Counted from the first letter of the stretch, positions 43,406 through 56,171 are shown. The stretch is 64,000 bases of DNA from Heliocidaris tuberculata (GCA_025618425.1 CM046833.1:33540247-33604246), one strand, 5' to 3'. Made by a program: numbers and translations. Notes: a model not told the origin generated them from the letters alone.

Positions 43406-44450
43406 ATGAATCCAGCGGTAAATATTTCCATAGTGTATGCAAGTTTACAAAAAAGGAAATCGAAGCCTATAGAGAAAGAATTGCACTTTAGACAATCATG
43501 CAAACACTTAATATTTACATTTTCTGGAATATCCAGAAATTAATGCCGTTTCAAAGGTTGCATGTATATAGACATTCCTTCAAAATATGATGTAATTAAG
43601 ACCATGTTATATTTGATGAATTACACATTTCAGAAAGTAAACATTATTCAGACAGTAAACATATATGTAGACAAGTGGTGCATGGTGTGATTATAAAGAC
43701 TGAACTTATCAGTGCCAAGTTTGAATCGATTTCTGCAAACCAACCCTTCACACGTAATGGTTTCAAAGTTCCAAGATATCATACCGAAAAAATTATTTTT
43801 TTAGCCGTTCCACTGGGTTCCTTTATTAACAAATATCATACAACTTGTGAGTTCGACAATTGTCCTGAGAAATACACATAATTCAATGATCTTACTAGAA
43901 AGTATTTAATATCTTCCCCAAAATAACGATAGAATTCTACAGTAAAACCATCTTGTCCGGGAGATTTATTGTTTTTCATAAGTTTTAAAGTGGAATAGAC
44001 CTCGTCAACACTAATTAGTGGACCTTCCAGTATTGAAGACAATAATTGTGAGGACAACTTAGGAATGTCTGGATAATCTAATCATATTTCAAAGTTAATT
44101 TCATCAGTTTCTTGATGGATGATGGATGTTAGTGTTAACTTAAAATAAAAAGAAAATGGTATAATGTAAATAACAAATTTCAAGCTGTCAAAAAAAAAAA
44201 GAAGAAGAAAAGAAAAGAAAAAAGAAAACATTGCATAAACTCTGATAACAACTGCAAAAAAAGAAAAAAGAAAAAAAGATACTGTATTAGATTAATGAAT
44301 TCCAAGCAATAAACATACATGTAAAGATGTAATGTGAGAAATCAGTTGGATGAGAGAAATAATAATAATAATAGAAAAAATAAATCATTGTTCCTCCTTC
44401 CCTGTCATTCTTTTCGTGGAAATAACTGAAGATGGCGCAAAAGCTGTCTC
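43406..44450. other. Duplicated noncoding block, paralogous to 55050-56340
   Basis: Many shared segments occur in order, such as GGAAATCGAAGCC, ATGTAGACAAGTGGTG, GTTTGAATCGATTTCTGC followed by AAACC, and TGGATGAGAGAAA. The present block carries an L1-like fragment (43836-44057) that the other lacks, and the other carries a hAT insertion that this block lacks. No gene is supported. Confidence 0.75.
43836..44057 (-). pseudogene. L1-like reverse-transcriptase fragment
   Basis: The - strand frame contains LKLMKNNKSPGQDGFTVEFY, the conserved N-terminal reverse-transcriptase segment of L1/Tx1-type LINEs (motif 0/1 region), followed by RYFGEDIK. Only about 70 residues are present. It is another dead fragment, perhaps of the same clade as 34320-35715, which covers a different part of ORF2. 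Confidence 0.75.
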
Positions 44451-44570
44451 CGCCGTGTCAAATACATTTTCCCATGACCCTGCCAAATGCCTTAACCACT
44501 ATAGGGTTGACTGATATTCGGCCACGCCAAATACAGTAACCGACAGGCAGACTTTTCACCCATTAGCACT

Positions 44571-44840
44571 TAAAGGAAAATGAAACCCTGCATGGGGAAA
44601 TATCGATTTTAATGAAAAGAAAGGATAGAGAGAAACAATTTTTGAAAAAGTTCCATCAAAATCGGTTACGAAATGAAAAAGTTAAGAAAGTTTGGAAATT
44701 CTCAATTTACTTTCTATGGTGATCCTCAAATTGGCAATGTTGCTTTAAAATGGCAGGTTTAGCAGTACAACTCTCAATATGTTTTGTACAACTTTTTTTT
44801 CCATATTTTCTCCATTGATTTTCCCCAGGGTTTTATTCTC
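44571..44840. mobile_element. Partial MITE related to 24663-25256
   Basis: It begins ACTTAAAGG and contains GAAAAAGTT...AAATCGG...GAAATGAAAAAGTTA and CTCAAATTGGCAAT, which follow the order of the arms of the intron-14 element. The matching opposite end (CCTTTAAT near 44850) is degenerate. Confidence 0.5.
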
Positions 44841-44921
44841 CTTTAATTTATTTATTTTCATTGAGGAACAGGGGAGTATTGAACTGACAAGCCGCAAATG
44901 TAAGTGTCACTGTTTAACTTA

Positions 44922-45316
44922 GGCCAAAAAAAAAAAAAAAAAAAAAAAAATTGTTTGGTTGTCCTCGACCGACCGACCCTCTGAAATGGGGCCGACCCAT
45001 TTTTTTTTTTTTTTTTTTCCAAAACCCAACCACGGCAAAACTTAGGTGGAAAATCGAAATTAATTTCAACAACAGTTTGTATTACATAAATTGTTTAATA
45101 TACAAGACTTAAACAGTGTAAGAGAAATAACAACTCTTTTATGTTTCTGGGTGATAATTAATAAATGTAAATACCATGTAAAAACGTCAAATATTGAAAC
45201 TTGCTTTGCCTCCTTTATTTTCTCAGTGTAAAAAAAAAAAATAATAATAATCCGACCGACCGACCCTCTTTTAAAAAAAATGTCACTCGAGGACAACCAA
45301 ACATTTTTTTTTTTGG
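44922..45316. mobile_element. 395-bp TIR element in the duplicated COPA 3' flank
   Basis: The ends are inverted: GGCCAAAAAAAA at the left and TTTTTTTTTTGG at the right. Further in, TTGTTTGGTTGTCCTCGA is mirrored by TCGAGGACAACCAAACA, and CGACCGACCGACCCTCT occurs near both ends. ACTTA is duplicated on both sides (44917-44921 and 45317-45321), and COPA has a single ACTTA at the equivalent place (near 39465). It is noncoding. Confidence 0.85.
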
Positions 45317-46362
45317 ACTTATTTATGTCCATCAGGTCAATACTTCCAGACTGAGACAGAAGCTTACATTTCCAATGCATATTATTGAAGAGGCATAATG
45401 ATATAATTATTTGTGTATGACTTGCACTAATCTAGATCACATTCTCCCTTGGCTTTTACATGTTCCTTGCCTTTCTCCTGTGTTTATTTATTGCTGAACA
45501 TTACTTTTTCTCTAGGTATTTATCAAAGTGGATACATTCCTTTTAAATATTATATGTACTGTGTACCTTGACTTCTGTCTCAGAACAAGAAATTACCTAT
45601 GAGTCCTTCATATTGGAACACAATGTTCTTTTCCGGCATCTCTATGTCATAAATACTGGAAGATTTCATTAGGGTATTGTATTTTACAGTTTTAAGCACA
45701 TATAAGTTTGGCTGAGTTTGGACAAAACCATTATTTGAATAAGAACCAGTCATTACATAATATTGTCCAAACCTTGTGCATAATTACCTCTTAGATAATA
45801 AGATATGCTTTGTATAAATTGTGATGATTTGGGTCATGTGATAATAATGTGAATGAAATTATCTCTTTTTTGCAGAACCTTTATTCCCAGTTTTAACTCA
45901 AGTCCCTATTTACAGCTACTATTTGCCATTTGTGAAAGTCTTCTCAAGTGGTCAAATTGTGCATAAATGTAATGATTTTATTCTTGTCTGTTAAAAAAAA
46001 GAAGAATGGGTTGGAACCCTTTGCAGTTATTAACGAATCCCCAACATCTGTAAGAAACATTTCAGTCAGCATGCATTTGGTGTTTGGTCTTATTATGCTT
46101 TAGCCTTTTTCAATGTTAAAGAATATAGATCGATTTTATCCTTATTTCAATTTATATTAAAAGTCGTGGCATAGTTCATGTAATCAGTTATTTCTTAGAA
46201 TATTGTAATGTATTCTATTAAAAAAAATCAATTATTGCAATATACTTCTAGACTTGAATTTTCTTCTTTGTTCCTTGTTTGTATGCTTTCAAGAATGAAT
46301 GACTTAAAAAGGACATTAAACGTACATATACCAACCTCCTAACAGATGACACATTTTATGTA

Positions 46363-46572
46363 TACACTCTAAAAACTAAAGTGTTAAATCACATTTAAAA
46401 GGGCCGAGGAGTGACCACTTTTTCAAAATTGTAGATTAACACTTTTAACATGCTGGATAAAACACTATAAAGGCTGAATTCAGCAGTTTAAAAGAGTTAA
46501 TCTACCATTTTAAAAAACGCCACTCCTCGGCCGTTTTAAAAAGTGATTTAACACTTTAGTTTTTAGAGTGTA
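46363..46572. mobile_element. 210-bp foldback MITE with TA target site
   Basis: Bases 46365-46392 (CACTCTAAAAACTAAAGTGT and on) are the exact reverse complement of 46543-46570, giving a 28-bp perfect terminal repeat bordered by TA on each side. Inner sequences GGGCCGAGGAGTG and CACTCCTCGGCCG continue the hairpin. COPA (about 41462) and the copy at 58100 lack the insertion. Confidence 0.93.
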
Positions 46573-46800
46573 CGCAATTTCTTATAGACTCTACAGAAAC
46601 CAAAAGAGAAAGAATTAGTTGCACCCATAATATTTTCTGTAAACTTTGTACATGTATTTGCAAGTTGAATGCCACCTTGGAAAGGTTACTGATAAAATAT
46701 GAATCACGCTGATAACACCTGATAACACCTGCAAATAGAACTATGTCTATATGCATTTGATTAATGATTAATTTCAAGCATACGAGGAGTGGTATTGTGA

Positions 46801-47612
46801 AAACACACTGAACTGATGCATGAATATCACTCTTGAAATCTCAAAAAACGTGAGCAAACAATCATTATGGGCATGCTCACAAAATAAAAAAGCTATAAAT
46901 TTATTTACAGAACAGAACATTGCCATGCACATGATAGCCATAGACAACCCTACACTAGATGCATATCGATTGATTAGAGAGAATCGGATTCCAAATTTAA
47001 AAAAAAAAAATCTTGATATCAGCCAATCATCTTTTAAAATTTCTGCATGAAGTGTTAACGACTAGCAAAGAAAGAAGTAGAATTAGGCACAAGATGATTT
47101 CTTTTATTTCTGTTGTCTCTAAACATTTTCTATTCAAAGCTCAATGTAGCCTTGAAGTTTCCAACACATTAGGTAATAGAGCCTATACATGGATACATGT
47201 ATATTACTCAGTATTCTTTTTCTTAATTATGTTGCTGCATTCTCGAATGATTCTGCACCATGCCGTGTTAGGTTTGACGGGCTATCTTTAATAATTAAAT
47301 TACCTTTATTTGCAAGTACATGTACATGTACAAGTATGTAGTTATTTTTTGTCTTAATCCAATATGCTTGGATCCCTCCTTTATTTTCATTGGTGCTTGT
47401 TTATATGCTTTCAAGAGTGAATGAATAGTACAGATAACTATGAAACCAATGAATATGTGAAGAATTCTGTTCATTAATTATTTCCACTTCTGCAGGCTTT
47501 AATAAGCCAGTAGATTCCTTCACAAATTTCCTGCTTGTCTGCTGCTGTGAGATCACTGGAGGAAAGATAGGTGACACTCTATACGTAGATGCCTGGAGTT
47601 GGAGAGATCCTT
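46801..47612. other. Non-coding stretch, no feature recognised
   Basis: AT-rich sequence. The 76- and 92-codon open frames at 46820-47050 and 47013-47291 overlap each other in different frames and match no family I know. Confidence 0.55.
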
Positions 47613-48027
47613 TTAACCCTTTCAGGACAGGAATTATTTAAGAGCTCAATTGATCACATTTTGTTCTACAAATTGGCAACAGTAATATTTTTCTTTTAGT
47701 GCTACGTGGTTCTAATAAGATGTAATGTCTTGAAAATAATATACATGGTTAGGAACTTTGTCGAAAAGTTGAAAAAGTTGCCAATTTGGACAAAGAACAA
47801 TGATTTTGAATCTCTCAATGTGTTGCCAATTTAAGGATGTTCAATCTTATTCTCCTTTTTAAAATTCCTGGCATCAAACGCAATATGATCATGCAACAAA
47901 AATGGACGCGGTATGTGCAGAATTTTTTGCTCTTTCTGCTCATGCATCTGGTATATTTTTTAAGGCTCTAAATCAAAAGTTATTGGGCCAAACCACAAAA
48001 TGTGGTCAATTGTCTCGAAAGGGTTAA
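47613..48027. mobile_element. piggyBac-like MITE (TTAA target, CCCTTTC termini)
   Basis: The element runs from TTAACCCTTTC at 47613 to GAAAGGGTTAA ending at 48027, so TTAA borders 5'-CCC...GGG-3' termini as in piggyBac-type elements. The interior repeats GCCAATTT/AAATTGGC several times in both orientations. No transposase frame exists. Related copies are in COPA intron 8 (16612-17000) and intron 1 (about 9621-9672). Confidence 0.75.
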
Positions 48028-48281
48028 TCAAAGTGGATACTTTCATCTTTCTTGGCCAGAAATAGTATTCAAAGCATAGCTTTCCTGTTTAAGGTTGGCA
48101 AGATCACCCAATATAATAATTTTTATTTAATTTAATTTGCATGAAATGATATTTATTAAAAAATCCACATGGCAGCCCAAGGGCTGAATTACATGGAGTG
48201 TACAAAGTAAAAGCATAACAACAGTTAAGGTAGATAGCAATGGATACATTATACACCATACAACAATATTATGGAGAAAGA

Positions 48282-48301
48282 GAGAGACAGAGACAGACAG
48301 A

Positions 48302-48333
<32 letters not shown>

Positions 48334-48616
48334 GGGAGAGAGAGAGAGAGAGAGAGAGGAGGGTGAAAGGGAGAGACTGAGATAGAACGAGGGGTAAATT
48401 GAATGGACACATAAGAGACGAATCTGTAGGAGATAATTTAGACTGCTAGAGGAGAATGAGATTGATAATTACGTAATAACAAATAAGTTTAGATAATCAT
48501 AGATTAAGAGTGGGGGGGGGGGGGAATAGAGTGAGATAGTGAGATATAGACTGAGAGGAAGGGACAGAAGGAGGGAGAGAGAGAGAGAGAGAGGGGGGGG
48601 GGGGAGTAAGGATACA
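48282..48616. repeat. GA-rich microsatellites and G runs
   Basis: GA arrays at about 48283-48360 and 48573-48592, with G runs at about 48513-48525 and 48592-48604. A further G-rich stretch lies at 48785-48812. The preceding 48115-48240 resembles the 3' tail region of a non-LTR element (TTTATTTAATTTAATTTGCA). Confidence 0.85.
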
Positions 48617-49189
48617 TGAGAACAAGATATATAAACATGATTATACCTAACATATAGCGAGATCAAAATAATTCCTAAGGATACAAAACTTCGAATATCA
48701 ATATGTAATTACTAGCCATGATGAATACAGGGAATACAAATACGAATATAATACAATCAGACGCGCCGGAAGGGTTCCAGCTAGGAGGGGGCGGGGGGGG
48801 GGGGGGAGGGGGACACTCTGCCCACTACTCCACCCCTCCACCCTCGAACAAGCACATTTCCCCCTTTTTCATACATATCTCTTGATGCTTCGAAAGTGCG
48901 TGGTTTAGAACTTGTTAGCAAAAGAAAAGCAAAGAAAAGAAAAGAAAACAAAAACTTTAAAACATTTGAAGCACGGTTATCATGCATTGTTTTGCATCAT
49001 CCCTCATCATGATTACACCTAAAACATGATTAATGCTGGTAGCATTGTAAGGTGGTATGAGAGAGTAGAGAATGAGCAGTCCAATGAGAAGGGTATAAAT
49101 CGGGTATTCATAGGCGTACGGGCATATTTTTGCCCGAATATAACCCATTCAGTTTCAAATAAACCATCAAACCAAACCAATATGATATT

Positions 49190-49301
49190 CGGGGGGGGGG
49201 GGGGGGGGGCGGGATCCCATACAATGAATATGATTGTGTATAAAAACTATGTATGGAGTATGATTAGAGAAAGAGACAGAGAGAGAGGGGGACAAAGGGA
49301 G

Positions 49302-49344
<43 letters not shown>

Positions 49345-49345
49345 C
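49190..49345. repeat. G run and (GA)n microsatellite
   Basis: About 18 G at 49192-49209 and a GA array at about 49270-49341. The 173-codon open frame spanning them (49026-49547) is carried by these repeats and matches nothing known. Confidence 0.9.
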
Positions 49346-49727
49346 GGGATGGGTCAGATTAGAGAGAGAATCCAGGAGAGTACTATACGGTATGCAGGAA
49401 AACAAGCAATTAACATTGAAATCATCAAAATACGCCATTTGTTATATAAAAATCAATTATTCCCTATATTTGACTTATTTATACAGGTACATACGTGTAC
49501 CTACCAATGCAGATTTTTTTTTAACGTTTAATGCAATTTCCAAGTAAGGAACAATAAAAACAGGATATTATTAAGGCACATGGTAAATAGCAATGTTGCA
49601 CTTCAACCATTTCTGCAAGCAGAATCTGTTTACATCAGGGGAATGTCAAACAGTTTCAAGTGTAGACTCGGCGATAAAACATGACAGATGTTGATAACAA
49701 CTGTGAATAAACTATGTACTCGTACTG

Positions 49728-50006
49728 CGGTGATAATAATGATAATATTGGGCATTTTTATAGCGCTCATATCCACCACGTAAGGTGCTCAAGGCGCTCC
49801 AATATTACCCCGGCTCTAGCTAGGCTACTGATTTCGGTGCTCACAGCATTCATTCCTTCCTACCGGTACCCATTTAACACCTGGGTGGAGAGTGGAAAAT
49901 GTAGATTAATGTCTTGCCAAAGAACACTAGTGCCGCACCGGGGTTCGAACCCACGACTTTGCATCTCCAGTCAAGTGTTTAAACCCCTCGACTACGACGC
50001 CGTTAT
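49728..50006 (-). mobile_element. tRNA-derived SINE, second copy
   Basis: Same layout as 26664-26978 on the - strand: the head near 50002 contains an A-box-like stretch, the B box GGGTTCGAACCCCGG lies at about 49938-49953, then the shared body CACTCTCCACCCAGGTGTTA. GCGCTATAAAAA and an ATT tail (49729-49745) finish it. It is a little more diverged in the middle than the first copy. Confidence 0.8.
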
Positions 50007-50334
50007 ATAGACGAAAGTTGAGTAGAATGAATAGATCCTTTAATGCTAACTAAATATTATTACAAGTTTCATTTACGTACTTTGAGATCGATTATGAAAT
50101 AAAAGACGAACATAATTTCCTTTGAACACAAACTATGTACAAAGAATAGGTTTTATTGATACTTCTAACATACGTGCAGTAAAGTGAATATACAATACAT
50201 TTGCTATAAACACCTCCATTCTCAGGATGCACATTGACTCCACATTAATTCGGGGTGTCTAAAAAATGACCAAATTCTAATTGGCAATGTATAAAAAAGT
50301 ACCTAACCATTTTAAATGAAAATTCATAGGTTAG

Positions 50335-50508
50335 TGGCGGATCCAGGAATTTGAAATAGGGAGGGGGGGGGCGGTGCCAGCGCCGAAGGAGCAGAGGGTG
50401 TTAGAGGGGGTATCCCCCTCACACGGAAAAAAAATCACAAAATAGAAATATTAAAGAGGGGGGGGGGTACCTTGGTGCCCCTGCCTGGATCCACACTGTA
50501 GGTAATGT
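50335..50508. mobile_element. Small TIR element with G-rich interior
   Basis: The left end AGTGGCGGATCCAGGAATTT and the right end CCTGGATCCACACT are inverted. G runs follow just inside both ends. CAGTGG-type ends suggest the hAT group, but no clean target duplication is visible. Confidence 0.55.
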
Positions 50509-50699
50509 TTTAATTGTATATCCTAAATTCCGTGTGAATTTCACAAAGATTGTTATATTCAAATAATGCAAAGAGAGCGTATTGAACGGCTTTTGATAAA
50601 CGGTCGGGTAAGTCGCGTGATTATCGCGTCAACTTGGCAGTTCAAAAACGAGAGGGAAAAGTTATGGTATCTATAAACGGTCAACAAAAAAAAAAAAAA

Positions 50700-52440
50700 A
50701 AAGAAAGAATATGTAAAGTTATACCATTATGGATTCCGTGGAACTGCCCATGATTTGTTATAAAGTTACTTAACAAATCGTCAGCAGTGTACAAAATATG
50801 GAACTTGTCAATCAGACTTCTTGCTCTTTACATGTGATGTTCAACAAGGTTCACTGTTAGGACCACTATTATTTTTGCTGTATGTCATCGATATCCATAT
50901 GTCATGCAATCTACTATCTTCCTTTTTCTTCTGATACTACAATTGTGTACAGTGATAGTAATCTAGAAAATTTGTACAGAGTGGTTAATGATAATCTTGA
51001 TAGTGTCTTATTGTGATTTTTTAGCGAATAGACTTTCTTTTAACCTGAAGAAGTGCAACTACATACTATTTCACAACTCCTCCAGAATGGTTGACTTAGC
51101 CCATAAAGAGATAAAACTTAAAGATGTGGGCCTTCCCTAAAGTTGAAGAAACTAAGTATCTCGCAGTCTATATTGGCAGTCGTTTATCATGGAAGTCACA
51201 TATTTGGGGACACACTGTAGATCCAACTGCAGTAATCTACAGTGTGTCCCCCCAAAAGTTTACAGTTGGAAAAAATCTCCCCAAATCAATATTTCAGAAT
51301 ATTTGCCATAATTTTTCACTCATGTTGATAGCTTAGGGTCTCTCCTATGCAATAACACTTACACACACACACACACACACACACGCGCGCAAATCTGACT
51401 TGTTATTAAGCTTGAGTAATAAGAAAAAACACTTTTGTGAAAAAGTGCAAAATTCAGACTTTACAAGAATTGGTATTTGTATAGTGCCAAAGAGTGTTGG
51501 TATAATCTACTCGCTTCTTATCTTCCGAATAATGTATTTCGCATGCTTGATCGCTCCCTTGTACTTCCTTACTTTACATACTGTAACGTTGGAGTAAAAC
51601 AGTTCCTAGAACTCTTGATAAGTTGTTTGTCCTTCAGAAAAAGAAAAATCCAGTAATAGCAGGCGCTCCACCATGTACCATACAAAACCACTGTTTCACT
51701 CATCATTTTTATTCAAATCATTAACTTAAGCATACATTAATCCTTTTCAACAATTCTTTTTCCTGTACGAAATAATGTATAAATTCCCAACATCTATCTC
51801 ATATTTGCAGTATGTTATCCACAACCGTAATTTCCATGATAATAATGCAAGATCTTCTAATCAGATTCACATACCTAAGCATAAAAAACTCTCATTCAGT
51901 ATAATGTACGCTATAAAGAACCAAACTTATGAAATGAGTTATCAGGTAGAATCGTTTGCTCATTATGCGAACAAAGTTTTGCCCTTAAACTGAAGCATAA
52001 TTTAATGGCGACCAATGCATTTGGATAAATATACATTTACTTTTTCCTAGTTAAACATTTAATCTATTAGCAAAAGAAAGTTTGTATAAGAAGATTAAAA
52101 AGTTGTTTATTATTTGCACTTGATTTATAGGAATTAACAGTGATAAATTTATGAATTTTGAAAGATATTTTTCACATTGTTCATGGTATTACATGTATAT
52201 CCTGTATCCTATGTTACTATTTTACTTACTTTCTATCCCATTCCCTCTAACTTGCTATCCTCTTATATCTACTTGAATTGTTTAACTTTTTTGTCATTTA
52301 TTTAAACAGTCACCCCAACCACAAGCACAGTTATGCTTTCCAGGGACCATGCCTCCTTCAAGTGTATGTATGCAATTTCATGTATATGTAACAAATGAGA
52401 AGAAATTAGATGTTGTTTCGAACTGAACTGAATTGGAAAG
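50700..52440 (+). pseudogene. Decayed Jockey/CR1-like LINE, + strand
   Basis: Frame pieces in order: FRGTAHDLL, SYLTNRQQC, QQGSLLGPLLFLLYVIDI (reverse-transcriptase motif, about 50830-50885), DTTIVYSDSN (remains of the YADD region, about 50930-50965), LDKLFVLQKKKNP (about 51615), and near the end IHNRNFHDNNARSSNQIHIP (51810-51875). The stops and frameshifts are numerous, and a CA array (51362-51387) has grown inside. The 3' end is near 52440. It covers the same part of ORF2 as the - strand copy at 3290-5942. Confidence 0.82.
51206..51251. repeat. 16-bp perfect inverted repeat inside the LINE
   Basis: Arms 51206-51221 (GGGGACACACTGTAGA) and 51236-51251 are exact reverse complements with a 14-base loop. 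It interrupts the reverse-transcriptase frame, like the hairpin at 3381-3422 in the other LINE copy. Confidence 0.9.
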
Positions 52441-53500
52441 TATTTTCATTAGATTTTATTGTGCAAAAGTGTATTTTTTAAAAATCTATTTTGAGAACCC
52501 CCTCCCCCACAAAAAAAGAAGAAGAAGAAGACAAAAAAAAGCACGGGTTGGAAATTCCGATTGTTAACAAATTCTATTTTAATCAAAGAAATATTATACT
52601 CGGCATTTGTTTTAATGATTGTTACTGATATTGACTGATATTGCATCACATCTGTGTCAGTGTTAAATAAAACAGACAACATCCTTATTTCCTCCTATAT
52701 TCAAAGTCATGACATGTTCATGCATGTAGTTATTTGTATCAGAATAAATGTTATCCTTTCTTCACACATATAAACTTATTGCATGTTTTAAAGAATAAAT
52801 AAATAAGTGAATACTTTTGCTGTAATATATGGCTACAATACTAAGGAATGTATGACTTGCAATACAAAAGAAAAACATCTATCAATTGGGAGATCGTTTA
52901 TTTTTGAACTGTTGAACAAAGGACAGTATCAACCCCCCCCCCCCCCCCTCTAGCTGTGTGTTTGTGTTATGGAGCCTCGTTCTCTTCTCACACAGCGAAA
53001 GGGTGGATGGACTGATCATACATAATTGCTCCCAAACAGGAGTTGTATTTATTTTAAGAAATCAGTTAATTTCATTATGAGATAAGAAATAAATATACAT
53101 TAATGAATGGGAAATATAAATATACCGCAGACTAGTCATGCTAGTGAACAAAGATATCCAGAAGAAAGCTTGTTCTGATTTTTTAGTTTCCACTATTTAT
53201 GCAAACTCACATAAATAAAAAAAAATTCTATATCTATGATATACCGTATACTGTCACCAGTCGTGGCGCACCCATGTAATAGAGCTTTATTGCTGCAACG
53301 ACCTATGTCAACTGCCCTAGTCTCTCCAGTGCGTAATTAAAGGAAATAAATAAATGAAAAAAACCCCTGGAAAATGAGTTCCCCTCTTTCCTGTCTGGGA
53401 AAAGTCAAAGAATTTGAGAAAAATCTCTCAAATGAAGGAAATGTCAGGGAGGGAATTTCATTGGCTGAAAAGAAAGTAGTCAGTCTCTTATGATATTGTC
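52441..53500. other. Non-coding stretch
   Basis: AT-rich. A short GAA run lies at about 52516-52530 and a C run at about 52934-52950. No gene or clear repeat family was found. Confidence 0.6.
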
Positions 53501-53938
53501 TTGTGTTCAAACAGCGTATGCATTGGATGATTGGCTACGTGGCTTTTTCGTGTGTTAAATGCATCATTTAATGATCATGGAATTTGATACTTCATCAGGG
53601 AAACATCAAGGAAATCTCAGGAAATTTTGTTTTCATGAAATGCTGGGAACCCTGCTAACATTAGCACTGAAAGATTGATCTAGTAATGGTAATCATGGTA
53701 ATCATTTTAAAAAGGCAAACAAGTGATAAATTCAGTATCTTACCATACTTCTGGAGAAGAGAAGGATAATAAGGGATGTGATGACAAGGGGAAGATTACA
53801 TAATCATAGCACATGTACATGATAGAGTGAAAGACGGTGAGAGGAGAAGCTCTTCAGAAAATGAAATCGGTAGGATAGAGAAGAGGAAGACAAAATCAAA
53901 TAATCTGTAATGTTATTATTGTAATAAAGTCAGAAGGA
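53500..53938. other. Left part of the large duplicate block (copy C)
   Basis: About 53515-53660 (TGGATGATTGGCTACG, GAAATGCTGGGAACCC) and 53815-53870 (GTGAGAGGAGAAGCT) match 42455-42600 and 42815-42870. This marks the left side of the segment that leads through the GAA array to the duplicated COPA terminal exon. Confidence 0.7.
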
Positions 53939-54013
53939 AAGAAAGAGAGTGAGGGGGAGAGATAGATGGAGAGAAAGAAAGAGAGAGAGAGAAAGAAAGA
54001 GGGAGAAAGAGAA

Positions 54014-54076
<63 letters not shown>

Positions 54077-54085
54077 GGGGGGGGG
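53939..54085. repeat. GA microsatellite and G run
   Basis: AGAGAG/AAAGAAAG units, a long GA array (about 54018-54066) and about 19 G (54067-54085). Confidence 0.93.
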
Positions 54086-54189
54086 AAAGGGAGAGGTAAA
54101 AGGAGATAGCAGAAAAGTCTTTAGCCCGGAACTAAAATAATAATAATAAATAATAATGAAAAAGAAAAAGGAAAAAAATAATAATTAAA

Positions 54190-54306
54190 AAGAAAAAAGA
54201 AGAAGAAGAAGAAGAAGAAGAAGAAGAAGAAAAGGAAGAAGAAGAAGAAAAAGAAGTAGAATAAGTAGAAGAAGAAGAAGGAGGAGGAGGAGGAGGAGGA
54301 GGAGGA

Positions 54307-54337
<31 letters not shown>

Positions 54338-54411
54338 GAGAAGAAGAAGAAGAAGAAAAAGAAAAAGAAGTAGAATAAGTAGAAGAAGAAGGAGGAGGAG
54401 GAGGAGGAGGA

Positions 54412-54442
<31 letters not shown>

Positions 54443-55045
54443 GAGAAGAAGAAGAAGAAGAAGAAAAAGAAAAAGAAGTAGAATAAGTAGAAGAAGAAGA
54501 AGGAGGAGGAGGAGGAGGAGGAGGATAAGAAGAAGAAGAAGAAGAAAAAGAAAAAGAAGTAGAATAAGTAGAAGGAGGAGGAGGAGGAGAAGAAGAAGAA
54601 GAAGAAGAAGAAGATGAAGAAGAAGAAGAAGAAGAAAAAGGAAAATAAGTAGAATAAGTAGAAGAAGAAGGAGGAGGAGGAGGAGAAGAAGAACAAGAAG
54701 AAGAAGAAGAAGATGAAGAAGAAGAAGAAGAAGAAGAAAAAGGAAAAGAAGTAGAATAAGTAGAAGAAGAAGGAGGAGGAGGAGGAGAAGAAGAAGAAGA
54801 AGAAGAAGAAGAAGAAGAAGAAGAAAAAGAAGTAGAATAAGTAGAAGAAGGAGGAGGAGGAGAAGAAAAACAAGAAGAAGAAGAAGAAGAAGAAGAAGAT
54901 GAAGAAGAAGAAGAAGAAGAAGAATAAGAAGAAGAAGAAAAAGAAAAAGAAGTAGAATAAGTAGAAGAAGGAGGAGGAGGAGGAGGAGAAGAAGAAGAAG
55001 AAGAAGAAGAAGAAGAAGAAGAAGAAGAAGAAGAAGAAAAAGAAA
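54190..55045. repeat. GAA/GGA array with higher-order repeat
   Basis: About 850 bases of + strand purines. Unlike the simple array at 43036, it is built of larger units: the block AAGTAGAATAAGTAGAAG recurs about eight times (near 54253, 54368, 54476, 54560, 54645, 54750, 54830 and 54948), each followed by GGA units, GAA units and AAAGAAAAAG. Unit lengths vary from about 80 to 120 bp. The Phe/Ser/Leu open frame on the - strand (54121-54873) is an artefact. Confidence 0.95.
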
Positions 55046-55780
<735 letters not shown>

Positions 55781-56171
55781 CATTCATGCAGTGGCGTATG
55801 TACTGGGGGGGAGAGGCAAAGGGGCACGTGCCCCGGGTGGCACTTGAAGGGGGCGCAAAAAAAAAAACAGCAAAAGAGAGGAAGAAAAGGGAGAGAAATA
55901 CAAGAAATTTATGGTCTTTGAAGGTTATTTGCACCCCAGTCAATGACAAAATGAGTAAGAAATTGTGTCTTATAGGGTTTGAAATGCGAAAATTTTCTAA
56001 AGCCCGGTCGCGTTGTTCTCTCGCTGATACAATAATTCATCAAATTTGGGCTATCAATTCATTTTCACGCAGTGACATCATTTCTAAATTAAACACGCTC
56101 ATTAATCTGAGTTCGGGCAGGGGGGGGGGGGGGGGGGGCACAGAATACCTAGATACGCCACTGCATTCATG
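55781..56171. mobile_element. hAT-type nonautonomous element with 8-bp target duplication
   Basis: CATTCATG at 55781-55788 and 56164-56171 flank a 375-bp element whose ends are CAGTGGCGTATGTA and TAGATACGCCACTG (inverted). G runs lie just inside both ends, at about 55806-55812 and 56120-56138. The paralogous position near 44308 (AACATACATGTAAA) is empty. There is no transposase. Confidence 0.9.

Larger units (their letters stand above)
44880..46800 (+). pseudogene. COPA: Partial duplicate of the COPA 3' flank (copy B2)
   Basis: Segments match the COPA 3' region in order: GTGTCACTGTTTAACTTA (39450), CTTCCAGACTGAGACAGA (40330), TATTATTGAAGAGGCAT, ACTTGCACTAATCTAGATCA, and ACCAACCTCCTAA near 46330 (41430). 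The terminal exon and the first part of the UTR are missing here. Two later transposon insertions (44922-45316 and 46363-46572) interrupt it, and COPA itself shows both empty sites. Confidence 0.85.

Noticed and set aside
42963..43503. Long Glu-rich, Leu-rich and Phe-rich ORFs over the GAA array
   Set aside because: Homopolymeric translations in all frames follow from the triplet repeat.
49026..49547. 173-codon ORF as a gene
   Set aside because: It spans a G run and a GA microsatellite, and the non-repeat parts match nothing and have no exon structure.
54121..54873. 250-codon Phe/Ser ORF on the - strand
   Set aside because: Pure product of the GAA/GGA array; no complexity, no homology.
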